Notes under the pieces: generated by a model
Databases searched by the model: none
The model's input: the letters and a program-made list of their open reading frames with translations, nothing else
Told to the model about the DNA's origin: nothing
Position numbers and translations under genes: made by a program
NCBI GenBank assembly: GCA_025175895.1
Contig: JAKLTH010000238.1
Span: 5,952,001 to 6,016,000, forward strand
DNA length: 64,000 nucleotides
Origin: Wurfbainia villosa
Taxonomy: Eukaryota > Streptophyta > Magnoliopsida > Zingiberales > Zingiberaceae
Direction: 5' to 3'
Shown here: positions 1 to 11,031 of the stretch, in pieces
Position numbering within the stretch: position 1 is the stretch's first letter
How the letters are laid out: every line of letters starts with the position of its first letter

Positions 1-60
1 CATTTGACAAATCCCTTGATATCTTATATGCATCCACCATGTATGACCACAAGACATGTA
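1..60 (-). pseudogene. Truncated copia-type gag tail, copy A end
   Basis: The first 60 bases match 32127-32190, which on the minus strand encode the start of a gag fragment (residues around SMVDAYKISRDLSN). Only this sliver lies in the window. The gag breaks off at the same junction with host-like sequence in both copies, so the truncation predates the duplication. Confidence 0.7.
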
Positions 61-555
61 AAATACCGAAAATAAATTAATAATAATAATAATAAGGTAT
101 TCGGATTAAATGCCTACGTAGCTTTTGGGGGTTTAAATAGATGGTTGGGTCGATTTAGGCTAGCATGGATTTAACCTAGGTTAGCTTAGCCACAAGAGAA
201 ATAAGAAACCCCGATGCGCCTTTTAGGCATTGACAAACTTCATGTGCATCCTTAGATAAATTATTGTATTTATTAACTGTGGTGATCCCAGTTAAATGTG
301 GTGTAGTTGTAGAGTGTTTGTCCCTACATAGATAACGTGGTGATTAAGGTACGACAGTGCTTACAGAAGTGGCATGGGTCAATTGCGGAGAAGGTCTAAA
401 GTACTTTCCTAGATTTAGATGATCTTCACCTATTTTGGTCACGACGTCAAGGTTCATAAGACCCTCCATGATTTATCTCACTCACAATGACCATAAGACA
501 GATCGATGAAGATCACTAGATTAACATTTCCAATCTTTTATAATAGTAGTTATAA
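61..555. other. Non-coding sequence with a repeat tail (copy A)
   Basis: No gene is seen. A short ATA microsatellite lies near 80-95. From about 290 to 555 the sequence is a diverged version of the repeat tail also found near 1380-1600 and 1860-2080, with shared words such as TTGTCCC and CTCTCACAATGA. The counterpart is 32191-32685. Confidence 0.6.
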
Positions 556-2100
556 AATGTTGTCAATGGTTGCGATTGTGGTTGTGGTTGTCAATGGTTG
601 CATCGTAACTCGATTGAACTTCGATGCCGATCTGATTGCGATCAAAATTCGACCAAATTATGGTCGTCATCGGCCACAACAATGGTGGCTATAATTCGAC
701 CATTTTTATGTCAGAATTTGGTCAGGATCTAATCGATCGGACGATGGTGATGGCCTCGATAGATTCAGGCATTGGTTATAGTGTTTACCAATGAAGAAGA
801 GTCATGGGTGTAGAGATTGTGTATTTTCCAATTACGATGATCGAACGATGAAGAAATTATTATCCACGCATCACGTGACATAAGATGTGCAACAGATTTT
901 ATATATATATATATATATATATAGACAGTCTCACGATTGTCAATGTATCACATCCATATATATATATATATAGTTGTGATTTTTATCGAAATTCGATCGT
1001 GATCGGATCGACAGTGGATTTCGATCGGATCGCTGTCAGATATCGATCGAATCACGATTGAAATTGATCACTATTGTGGTTGCCAATGGCTACATTGTAA
1101 TTCGATCAGATTCCAATGCCGATCAGACTGCGACTGAATTGCGATCGGAATCCGACCGAATTATGGTCGCCATCCACAACATTGGTGGTCATAATTTGGC
1201 CATTTTTCTATCAAAATTTGATCGGTCGAACGACGATACCGGTGATGACGATCCCGATAGATTCAGACATTGGATATAGTGTTTACCTACGAAGAAGAGT
1301 CGTGGGCACGGAGACTATATTTTTCAATCACGATGATCAAAATTATTGTCCACGCATCACGTAGCATAAGATGCGTAATAGATTGTCCCCACAAGGATGA
1401 CATGGTGGCTAAGGCACGGCGCAGTTTACGAATAAGGTAAGGATCAATTCCGGAGGAGATCTAAAAACATTTTCTGGATTCAAATGACCTTAATTAAGGC
1501 CCATAGGACTCCCGTAATTTATCTCTCTCACAATGACTGTGAGATAGGCCGATGAAAACCGTTAAGTTGACGGTTTAAAGGTACGCAGTTAACTGATATT
1601 GTCATCCGGCCCTATCACTGTCGAAATCGATCGTCCGATTCTAGCGGCCGATTTTGGCCGTGATTCGATCGGTTGGCAGTCGATTTCGGTCGCGATTCGA
1701 CCAGTCGACGATGACGGTGACGACGACGATGATCCCGATAGATTTAGGCATTGGTTATAGTGTTTACCAATGAAGAAGAGTCATGGGCATGGAGACTGTA
1801 TTTTTCAATCACGATGATCAAAACTATTGTCCATGCATCACGTAGCATAAGATGCGTAATAGATTGTCCCTATGGGGATGGCGTGATGGCTAAGACACAA
1901 CGTAGCTTGCGGACGATAAGGTAAGAGTCGATTTCGGAGGAGGTCTAAACACTTTTTCTGGATTCAGATGACCTTAATTAAGGCTCATAGGATCCCTGTG
2001 ATTTACCTCTCTCACAATGACTATGAGATAGACCGATAAAAATCGCTAGATTGACTGTTTAAAGGTACGCAGTTAACTGATATATATATATATATGTATA
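556..2100. repeat. GATCG-rich tandem repeat block (copy A)
   Basis: Three diverged units of about 480-500 bp follow each other; the landmark GTGTTTACC recurs at 781, 1279 and 1760. Each unit has a front part dense in GATCGGATCG/AATTCGATC words and a back part with CATTGGTTATAG, GAAGAAGAGTC and CACGCATCACG. TA microsatellites sit near 898-922 and 957-972. The first unit lacks its front part, apparently removed with the P450 block that copy B keeps. Short ORFs here are by-products of the repeats. Confidence 0.7.
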
Positions 2101-3816
2101 AAATCTCGCCGTCAATCCAAATGTAATGTAAAGTCTCTCTCACCGTCTTATCCTAATAAATATAAGATAACTAACAATAAAATTAAAGGATTCGAATTCC
2201 AATAGCACGAAAGTTCAAAATAATATTTTTTTTGTTTATCATTATAAATTGGGTGAGAGTAAGTATTGTCTTATTTAGATAACTACAAAGACAACTATAA
2301 TAAACCATAGTTAACTAATTAATTTTTTAGAGGTAATGAGAAATTAATATTTAAAATTATTTAAGTAATATTCTTTTTAAGTTGTCTTCTATCTCCCTCT
2401 TTTCTCTTAAAAGTTCTAAGATTTTAAAATTTTATTGGAACTCAAAATTTAAAGTGTTTTTATTTTCAATCATTACTATAAACACGGAGACAATACAATA
2501 TCTTTAAAGAAAAGAAGGTCGCTTTCGTTTAAACTTTGACAATTATATATATAGAAAGTGTTGGAATTTCTTCCCATGATGCATGATGGAAATATATAAT
2601 TTGATGTTTGGCAATATTGATCTAACAGTTGATGTTAGCATTATTAATTTGTGTAACGTGTTCAGTCATTATTATGTGCAATAAGTGTTGCACATGCATT
2701 ATGGTTACACATATATTGTGCATCCAATGCATTAAGAAAAAAGGAGATGAAAGGTCTTTGGTAAGGATCCGTCCAAGTTATAAGAATAGAGAGAGAGTCA
2801 CTGCGGAGAGACAAGGGTTTTTTTTTTTTGTAAAAGACTATGTGTCTTATGCGAGGAGCATCCAAGATGGAAAAAGAGGGATTTGATTTGTGAACTAATA
2901 GAGGGATTTTTGCTTTGTAATAGTCCTTCAGACGACAAGCACAATATCACCAAATCTTCTTCAGTAGGTTCTGAGTAATTGACAAACTCACTATAAATTG
3001 TTTACAGTTTTGATTGTAGAATATAATTCATGTGATGGAAAGGAAATAATAATTCGGTCTGATCACTTAGTTCGATGATGATTCAATGACTTGAACTGGT
3101 GGAGCTCGGTATAGTAACATGAACTTTGTCCTATTTAGCCTCTCGACAGACTTTTTGGGTTATCGAGATATCTTTTTGGATAATAGATCGATGTATCATT
3201 CTTTGCAACCTCATTATCAACTTAATTTTGTTCGTCGTCGAGTTATCCTTTTGGATATCGACATATTCTTTCAAGTGTGTATCCACTTTGTGTACACTCC
3301 TATGGGTAAGCTTATCTCTACCGATAAGAATATTAAGGTTGAGATGGAAAAGCAATTTTTTTTTCTTTAAGATGATGTTGTCCCACTTAAATGCTTATGG
3401 TTTTTGACAATCACCTCTTAAGATATAGCAATCTATGTCTCAAAATAAGAGCACTTCAAATTTCAAGCTCCGGGAAACTTTTGAAATCTTAGAACTCTTA
3501 AGAGAGAATGACAAGAGAGAGATCAAGAGGAGAATTCACCTCTTGAATTTTTTGTTTTGAGTCTTTGATGACTAGATTGCTATATAGGCGGCATGTAGGG
3601 AATTGATACCCTCAGTGTCTCCTCGTGCGCGTCGACGTACACAATTGAGGGGGGCAGACCTACGTGGCATGGTCAACACTGATCAACATGTGGCCACCCC
3701 CTCTCAGTTGCGCACATCGACGCACAAAGATCGGCACCCAAGGTATCAAACTCGTATATATATTGATGTGGATGTAATACTATCCATGGGACCAATAGAG
3801 AGTTGGGAGTAGGGCC
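2101..3816. other. Shared non-coding spacer (copy A)
   Basis: This AT-rich sequence is well conserved with 36300-38026 in copy B. Short ORFs near 2629-2886 and 3119-3407 exist in both copies but show no domain I recognise and differ by frame-changing indels. I see no gene. Confidence 0.55.
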
Positions 3817-5408
3817 TATTAGGAACTTGGCATCATTAGAGGCGAGGTGAATAGCGATTCAACTCTTGATCGTCGATTTCGTTCGTGTGTGCATGTCTAC
3901 AAATCATTAGTGTGCAGTGGAAAATAAAAAAATAAACAATACGAATAACACAAGCACAACAAATCAATTTTTATATGGTTCGGAACCCCCGGTTCCTACT
4001 CCACGGTCTAGCTCCTAACGATAGATCCACTATCATTTTCTCCTCCTCGAAAATCTTCCGGAAGCGGAGAAATCTCTTACAACCTGAGCTTGTACAAAGA
4101 ATGCAACCAAATACAAAATATACAAGTGAAACGAAGAACAAGAATCAAAACATTTTACACAATGAAATCTTTGCTTAATCAATGTTTGGTTGCTTCGAAA
4201 TGACTTAGAAGGTTTGAAATACAACACTTCCCCTTCAAAGTCACCAAAAACTAACACCTTTAAATCACCTTGCAATCCCTTTTTATAGGCTTCTCATCTG
4301 GCTGATTTTTGCCTATCAGTCGATTGATCTTACTCCCAGTCGACTAGTCAATCAACCATTGCTCTTTAATGGCTAATCCATGTCGGATTTTGACTTGCTA
4401 TAGTGCACCAATTGACTTCCATAAATCACCAGTTGATTGGTGAGCTTTGGTCGAACTGGTTGGTTAAGATGGAAACATTATGTTCAATTCATAAGATGAA
4501 AATATTATTCACAATCGACTGTACTGTAGCAGTTGACAGGTGAATAGTAGCAGTCGATTGCTATTGTTCACAGTTGATTGTAATGTAGCAGTAGATTACT
4601 ATAGAAGTCGACTGGTGAACAGTAGCAGTCGATTGCTACCATTCACAATCGAGTTCTAAACTCAACTGTATGAACAAGAATACCACTGATCGTAAACCCT
4701 ATCACCGATTGATTCTCGCCCCGCTTATTTCAAGTCAACTCTCCCTTCACTTGGTATTCGATTGACCTCAATCTACTAAGATTTTTTTCATCCGACACTC
4801 AATCACCCTTGATCTATCGGAACTTCTCTTTGCCAAGTATGGTCACCTTGACATGTCGAAACTTCACTTATCAAGCATGGCCACTTTAACCTATCGGGAC
4901 TTCCCTTGTCGAGCACGGTTATTTTGACCCGCTAGGACTTGACTTTCCAAGCACAATCACTATGATCTGTCGGGACTTCACTTGCCTAGTCATCCACTCA
5001 CCATGACCTGTCATGACTTAACCGACACCAAGCATCCAATCCTCCTTGACTTGCTTGGATTTTTCACTTGTCAACTCTTTGTTGGACTTTCACCACTAAA
5101 TGTTTTGTCCTCCTTGACTCACTTGGATTTCCCACTTGCCAACTCTTTGTTGGACTTTCCACCACCAAGTATCTAGTCCTTCCTGACCCACTTGGATTTT
5201 TACCTTGCTAATATCTGGTTGGACTTCACTCGTCAAATATTTGGTCAATCTTGACCTATTTAACTTCTCATCATATCTCATCCATATGACTACAGATGTC
5301 TCATACTATCCTATAATTATATTATCGTACATATTATCAAATATTGAAACTCAACTTAAGCCTCACTCAAGCTTGGTCAACCTTGACTTGAGGCCAATTT
5401 CACCAATA
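3817..5408 (-). mobile_element. Solo LTR of the TGTTGG..CCTAACA family, minus strand (copy A)
   Basis: Read on the minus strand it has the family landmarks in order: a CAATTGG-type start, AGTCCAAC/CTTGG minisatellite, CAGTCGACTG-type palindromes, the plant-LTR block CTCCACCTCCG and AACCACG, then CACC..TCTAA.G near its end. Flanks are GGGCC on the left and GGGGA on the right, a weak 5-bp target duplication; copy B has GGGGC on the left. No internal retrotransposon sequence adjoins it, so it is a solo LTR. The counterpart is 38027-44354. Confidence 0.75.
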
Positions 5409-5410
5409 GG

Positions 5411-5600
5411 GGAGACTCGAGAAACCAAGAGTGGAGCGAGTCGGGAGTGGGGCGACTCGAGAAGGCAGAAGCGAAACGAGTCGGGAGTGGAGGAAACTCA
5501 GAAAACCAGGAGCGGAGCAAGTTGAGAGTGGGGTGACTCGGGAAATCAAAAGTGGAGCGAGTTAGGAGTGGGAGCAACTCGGGAAACCGAAAGAAGTGAC
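5411..5600. repeat. Minisatellite with units of about 39 bp (copy A)
   Basis: Four to five diverged units built on GACTCGAGAAACCAAGAG and GGAGCGAGTCGGGAGTGG. The counterpart in copy B is about 44357-44560. No function is visible. Confidence 0.7.
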
Positions 5601-6594
5601 GAAGCAGGAAACTTCAAGGCACGAGGAGACAGAAACCTAAGGACCATAGGGGAGATTCCTCCTGACAACTGTCAGGTCTAGTCTCCTAATGACTTCACCC
5701 CACAATCACTCTCGAACACGTAGCAAGCCAAGTGGAGATTCTCTACAGTGATTATTCCCTCACAACCCAGCAAATGTGTTACCGATGAGTAACCAAGAGG
5801 GGCAAAGTGTTGGTACAATTGGTCTCAGGTCAAGGTTGACCGAGTTGGGATCAAATTGAGTTTTTATATTTGACAATATGATTAGAGGTAAAGGATGGGA
5901 TGAAGAAGATTGTTGGTGTAATCAATCTTAGATCAAGGTTGGCCAAGCTTGAGCTGGACTCAAGTTGGAGTTGCATTTGAGTATGAGTGATAATATGACT
6001 ATGGGATGGTATAGAACATCCATAATTATATGGAGATGAGCTAAAAGTCAAGTAGGTCAAGGTTGACCAGATACTTGATGAGTGGAGAAAGACAAGTCGG
6101 TCAAAGTTGACTGGACACTTGGTGTTGAAAAGTCCAACTCGGAGTTGGCAAGGAAAATCCAAGTCGGTCAAGGTTGATTGGACACTTCGTGTTAGAAAAT
6201 CCAACTGGGAGTTGGCAAGGGAAGTCCAGATTGGTCAAGGTTGACTATAGACACTTGGTACAAGGAGAGAAAAATTCAAGCAGGTCAAAGAGGAATAGAT
6301 GTTTGGTGAAGTAAAGTCTCGGCAGATCACATGGTGACTACGCTTGGCAAGTGAAGTCCCGACAGGCCACGGGATGACTGTGTCTTGTTAGTGCATTTGG
6401 CCTAGGTCACGATTGACCAGACTCGAGTGAGACTCGAATAGTATTTTGATGTTTGAAAATGGGTTTGACCATTGTTTGATAATAGATTGATCATATGGTT
6501 GACATGTATTTGACCATATGAGGAGATAGCTTTATGGGGAGATTGTTGAAGCAATCGGCCTCAGGTCAAAGTTAACCTAGCTCGAGTAGGACTC

Positions 6595-7110
6595 GAGAGA
6601 AGTCCAAGTTTGGATACTTGGTATGGAAAATCCAAGTCATGGGTACTTGGCATGAAAAGTCTAAGCATGGGTCTTGGCAATGGTAAAGTCCAAGTCATGG
6701 GTACTTGGCATGTGAAAGTCCAAGTCATGGGTACTTGGCATGTGAAAGTCTAAGTCATGGGCACTTGGCATGTCAAAGTCCAAGTCATGGGTACTTGGCA
6801 ATTGAAAAGTCCAAGAATGGTCTTGGAAATGGAAAGTCCAAGCATGGGTCTTGGCAATGGAAAGTCCAAGTCATGGGTACTTGGCAAGGAAAATTCAAAG
6901 GTATAGTCTTTCTGGCATAAGTCCAAGTGTGTAGTCTTAGCAACGTAAAGTCCAAGTGAACTTTGTTGGTGAAAGTCCAAGTATGGATGATTGACAATTG
7001 GGAAGTCCAAGGGTGTGATATTGGCAGCGTAAAGTCCAAGCATGTAATCTTGGTAGTATAAGTCCAATGTTTGGCAGCATAAGTCCAAATGTACCTTGGC
7101 AAGCAACTTG
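6595..7110 (+). repeat. AGTCCAAG..TTGGCA minisatellite within the LTR
   Basis: Units of about 25-35 bp alternate AAGTCCAAGTCATGGGTA with CTTGGCATGTGA and variants, fifteen or more times. The same type of array occurs in other LTRs of the family at 39545-39960, 48570-48900 and 59330-59650, and on the minus strand at 12080-12400, with different unit numbers. Confidence 0.85.
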
Positions 7111-7429
7111 GTTAGCATGACATAGCCAATGAAGATACTTGATAGCTAGCGCAAGGATGAAAAGTCATAGACTCGAAGGATCCAAGAGGCATAAGGCTAA
7201 TAGAAGCGAGTTGAAGGCTTAGTTCTAGGATAAGGGAGTTTAACAAGTATGAGGGGATCATACTTGAGGTTAAACTTCATTATTGAGATTTATCAGTTGA
7301 CTAGTGTATTGGACAATTGACTGACCGAGTATTTGATGTTCGGGAGTCGAGTTAACTTAGAGAAGTCTACTGGGATTATAATCGATCGACTGATCATGTA
7401 GTTGACTTAGGCTCGACTGCTCGAGTTGT

Positions 7430-7806
7430 GCTCTGATAGTCGACTGCCATGTAGGGCAGTCGACTACCATGTATTGGCAGTCGACTGCTTGGTAGGGAAG
7501 TCGATTAGCCGAAGTGGCCAAGGCATTAAAACCCTCGGTAGTTGACTTGGCAATCGACTAAGGGTTGTCAGTCGACTGCCAGTATTGACAGTCGACCAGT
7601 CTTGAAATGCCACGAGCACAAAAGATCTGGTAGTCGATTGGGCATTTGACTGGGGGTTGATGGCAGTCGACTGCCAAGGTATCCGTTTGCTAGAATGTCA
7701 ACATGGATTAAGTCCATTGTAAGACAATGATACTGTAGGCAGTCGACTGGTGTCTTTTGGCAGTCGACTGTCGGACGGAAATCCAAGTTGCACGAAGGCA
7801 TAAAAG
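7430..7806 (+). promoter_or_regulatory. CAGTCGACTG palindrome array and TATA-like box of an LTR promoter
   Basis: Copies of the self-complementary 10-mer CAGTCGACTG and one-base variants recur every 20-90 bases, for example at 7478-7487, and end just before the TATA-like CATAAAAG near 7799. The equivalent position in other LTRs of the family has the same arrangement. This is where a retrotransposon U3 promoter is expected; protein binding is inferred only. Confidence 0.5.
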
Positions 7807-9745
7807 AAGCTCAACGGGGAAGATTTCGACAATGATTTTTGGATCGATTTTAAAGGAAAAGTATTGTTGTATTCCAGTCCTTCAAGAGGAATCAAAATCA
7901 ACCAACAAGCAAGCAATCAAAGGTTCTTCTTGTAAAGTTTTATTTACTTATTATTGTATTTGTTTCTTGTTTTGGTTGTATCTTGTATTCTTATTGTTGT
8001 AAGACATTGTAAGGGGTTTCTCCACCTCCGATATTATATCAAGAATGAGAGATTTATTAGTGGTAGTGTGCATCACTAGAGGTCGCTATTGAGCTCACCC
8101 CGAGGAGTAGGAATCCTAGTTTCGAACCACGTTAAATCTTCTTGTTGTGCTTATGTATTTCTATTTGTATTTCACTATGCATTAACTTTTTGTAGACGAG
8201 CACAACATGTTCGAGCATTGAAATGGAAATGTGCTATTCACTCGCTCCCCCCCCCCCCCCACCCCTAGTACAATGTCTGATCCTCAACATGGATGTTAAG
8301 TAAAGTCCCGACAGGTCTGGGAGATCATGTCTGGTGAGGGAAGTCCCGGCAGGTCACGGAGTGACTATGCTTGACAAGTGAAGACTCGACAGGTCTAAGA
8401 GACCGTACTTGACTAGGGAAGACCCCGCTAATCAGGGAGATTAAGCTTGACAAAAGAAGTTCTAGTAGGTTACGGTTGACCGGATATTAGGCAAGGGAGG
8501 ATAGTCCTGGTAGGTTGAGGTCAACCAGATACCAGGTGAAGTGTGAGTTGGTTTGAAATGAGGCTGAGACTGAGACATCAGTCGACTGGTAGGGTTTACC
8601 AATTGACTGGTAATAGTGTTAGAGCAAATGTTGAGTTTGGGACTCAACTACCAACTCAACTGGTGGAGCAGTCGATTGATCGGGTTGATCAGTCGACTAG
8701 TAGAATGAGTAGCGACTGGTGTCACTAGTGGAGCAACCATAGTGTTCAAAACTTGATTGAAAACTCAACTAGCTAAGGCCAATCGACTGATGGATTAATC
8801 AGTTAATTGGTGACACTGTAGCAAAGCACAGAAAGATTGGTAGATGACTGACAATGAAACGCAGTCAACTGGTGTCGATTTAACAAGGCATAGAAGGATA
8901 GCAATTCACATGACCAGTCGACTTGGTTTAGTAGTCGACTGATGGATAATGAAGTTGATTGATGGGGTAGAATCCAATGTGGGTTATATCGTTGGAGCAT
9001 TAGATCGCGCAATGGTCCATTGACCAATCGATTGGGAGGCAAAAATTAGCTCAATGAAGACCCTATAAAAGAGGGTTCCAAGGTGATTTGAAGGTGTTGG
9101 TTCTTGGAGATTTTGAAGGGGATTTACTGCTGCATTACAGACCTTCCAAGTAGTTCCAAAGCGAACCAACAAGTAAGCAAGCAAGTTCGCAATTATGTAA
9201 AAGTATTTTCACTTGTTCTTTCATTTGCTTTTATATTTCGTGTTTAGTTGTTCTTGTTGTAAGCTCTAGGTGTTGTAAGAGATTTCTCCACCTCTGAAAG
9301 ATTTCCAAGAAGGAGAAAGCGATAGTGGGACTATCGGTAGGAACTAGGCCGTGGAGTAGAAACTGAGGATTCCGAACCATGTAAAATCCAGTGTGTTATG
9401 TTTGTGCCTTGTCTTTTGTTTTGTTTATACATTATTTTTGTCGTATTAACATTTTGTAGACGAGCACACAAATCAAAGATCAAGATTTGAGGTCGCTATC
9501 CCCCCCCCCCCTCTCCTCCTCCTCCTACTCTAGCACGCCAAGGTCCTAACACAAAAAACCTCGATGATGCTATATAAATGCAAATTATGGTAAAGAAAAG
9601 TTCTCTGGTATTTTTTGCTACCGAATACTTTTTACTTGCCCAAATGTCCAATTTTTATCTTTATTCTTCTGTCTGAATTAAACATCGAAGTGTTGTAGTC
9701 GAAGCATCGACAGTTATTTGACTTGTATTATGTTTGACAAGATAC

Positions 9746-10764
9746 TGTCAGTACATGAGCACTAGATAATCGAACCTGAGTTTTGATAATGACAAAGGTT
9801 CGAAGTTAAGTTATATTGTGATCTTATATTTGGTGTTAAGATTGCAGGATAAAGTAGGTATAAAGTACTATTGGATCTAATTAGGAAAAAGAAGGTTCAA
9901 ATAAGGTTTGGTAAAGCTAAGCAAGGTAAGAACCTTGTGTGTGGAGTGGTAAGGTCACGACCTCAAGTACGGGGAAAACCTTAGGCGGCAGTCTGACTAA
10001 GGGTTCCGGAGGAATGGGAAAGTCAAGATCGGACAATCAAAGACTGTTGTTGCTACTCTATGTACACTGGTGTATTACTGTGTTAACTTTGTGATGCAGT
10101 AAAATAACACCAAGAATAGTTCTGGTTAACTTCAATTGACCGAAAGGGACACTAGTCGACTGGACTAGGTCCAGTCGACTGAACCATGGTCCAGTCGACT
10201 AGAACAGGTTGAGATAAACTGCAACTTCATCGGATCTAGATCTGGATGAAGTTAGATGCCTAGAGTCCATTGGATCAGGTCCAGACGACTGAAAAAACTT
10301 TATAAAAGTAATTTCGACCAGAAATCCTAGACGTGAATTCCTAAGTTGTTGTGCTATCATCTTGTGCATCTAATGTTGCTATGATTTTATTACTCCAACC
10401 GTGTGCTTCACTTACATCATCTTGAGTTGGTATTGTTGAGTTTATTTTCATTACTATCATTAGTACTTCAATTTTATAAGGAGTGGTAAGATTGTTACCA
10501 CCTCCTTAATCTTTTGTAAAAACTGTGTCTCTTACCTCCAACGAGAAAGAGACTTCTTATGGATTGTTCATCGATAGCGATCAAGGATTGTTAGCCTTGG
10601 ATTAGAGCCTCGCGATTGTGAACAAAGTAAAAAAACACATGCGTTCTTATTTACTATTTCTTTGTTTGTTTTTCGCTATGTTATTACTTTGATTTTATGA
10701 CTGAAAAAGAAAAAGATTTTAAAAATGATATTCCTCCTCCTCTAGCGTTCTTTCTGATCCAACA
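9746..10764 (+). mobile_element. Solo LTR, second family, 1.02 kb (copy A)
   Basis: A perfect 5-bp target duplication GATAC flanks it (9741-9745 and 10765-10769). It starts TGTCAGTAC and ends GATCCAACA, with a TATA box TATAAAAG at 10301-10308 preceded by several CAGTCGACTG-type palindromes. The end CCTCCTCTAGCGTTC relates it to the larger LTR family. The copy B orthologue is 46789-47811, so insertion predates the duplication. Confidence 0.9.
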
Positions 10765-10769
10765 GATAC

Positions 10770-11031
10770 TGCTATATATATATACACCCCTATGTGTGCA
10801 CCACCATGTGTGTGTGTATATATATGCACACACACACCACACGATTCGTGCATGGAAACGAGAATGCACAATAACGTCCATCACATACAAGCACCCATTT
10901 CTCATGCTCGAATAGGAAATGAACAGTAACTTCCCCGTCAAAGTCTCTCTCCGTCCATGGCCGCTTGGCATTGTCGCCGAGCGGGTGGATTTCAATCGGC
11001 GTCAGAGTCCAACAGGATCACAATTGAATTC
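10770..11031. other. Microsatellite and non-coding spacer (copy A)
   Basis: TA and CA-type simple repeats (about 10771-10835) are followed by sequence matching copy B near 48912-49120. No gene is seen. The last five bases AATTC are the target site of the next LTR. Confidence 0.5.

Larger units (their letters stand above)
6386..8289 (+). mobile_element. Solo LTR nested in the 5808-9551 LTR, private to copy A
   Basis: It begins TGTTAGTGC and ends CCTCAACA. The preceding TGTCT and following TGGAT form an eroded 5-bp target duplication. Copy B shows the empty site near 45330 (GACTGTGTCTGGTAAGTG), which gives the insertion point independently. In order it holds an AGTCCAAG minisatellite, an array of GTCGAC palindromes, a TATA-like box near 7800, the CTCCACCTCCG block near 8020 and a long C run near 8248-8262. 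Confidence 0.85.
5808..9551 (+). mobile_element. Solo LTR shared by both copies, split by a nested LTR (copy A)
   Basis: It starts TGTTGGTACAATTGG and ends GGTCCTAACA, flanked by CAAAG and CAAAA as a 5-bp target duplication. Without the nested LTR (6386-8289) it is about 1.84 kb, matching the copy B orthologue 44760-46594. It contains GTCGACTG palindromes, a TATA box at 9064-9071 (TATAAAAG), the CTCCACCTC block near 9290 and a poly-C tract near 9500. No gag or pol flanks it, so internal sequence was probably lost by LTR-LTR recombination. Confidence 0.85.

Noticed and set aside
3119..3407. Possible small protein gene conserved in copies A and B (about 3119-3407 and 37352-37617)
   Set aside because: The frame changes by indels between the copies, no domain is recognisable and both strands are open; conservation reflects the duplication.
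7430..7780. Regularly spaced palindromic repeats resembling a CRISPR-like array
   Set aside because: Spacing is irregular, spacers are themselves similar, the sequence is inside a plant LTR and no cas genes exist; it is an LTR promoter array.
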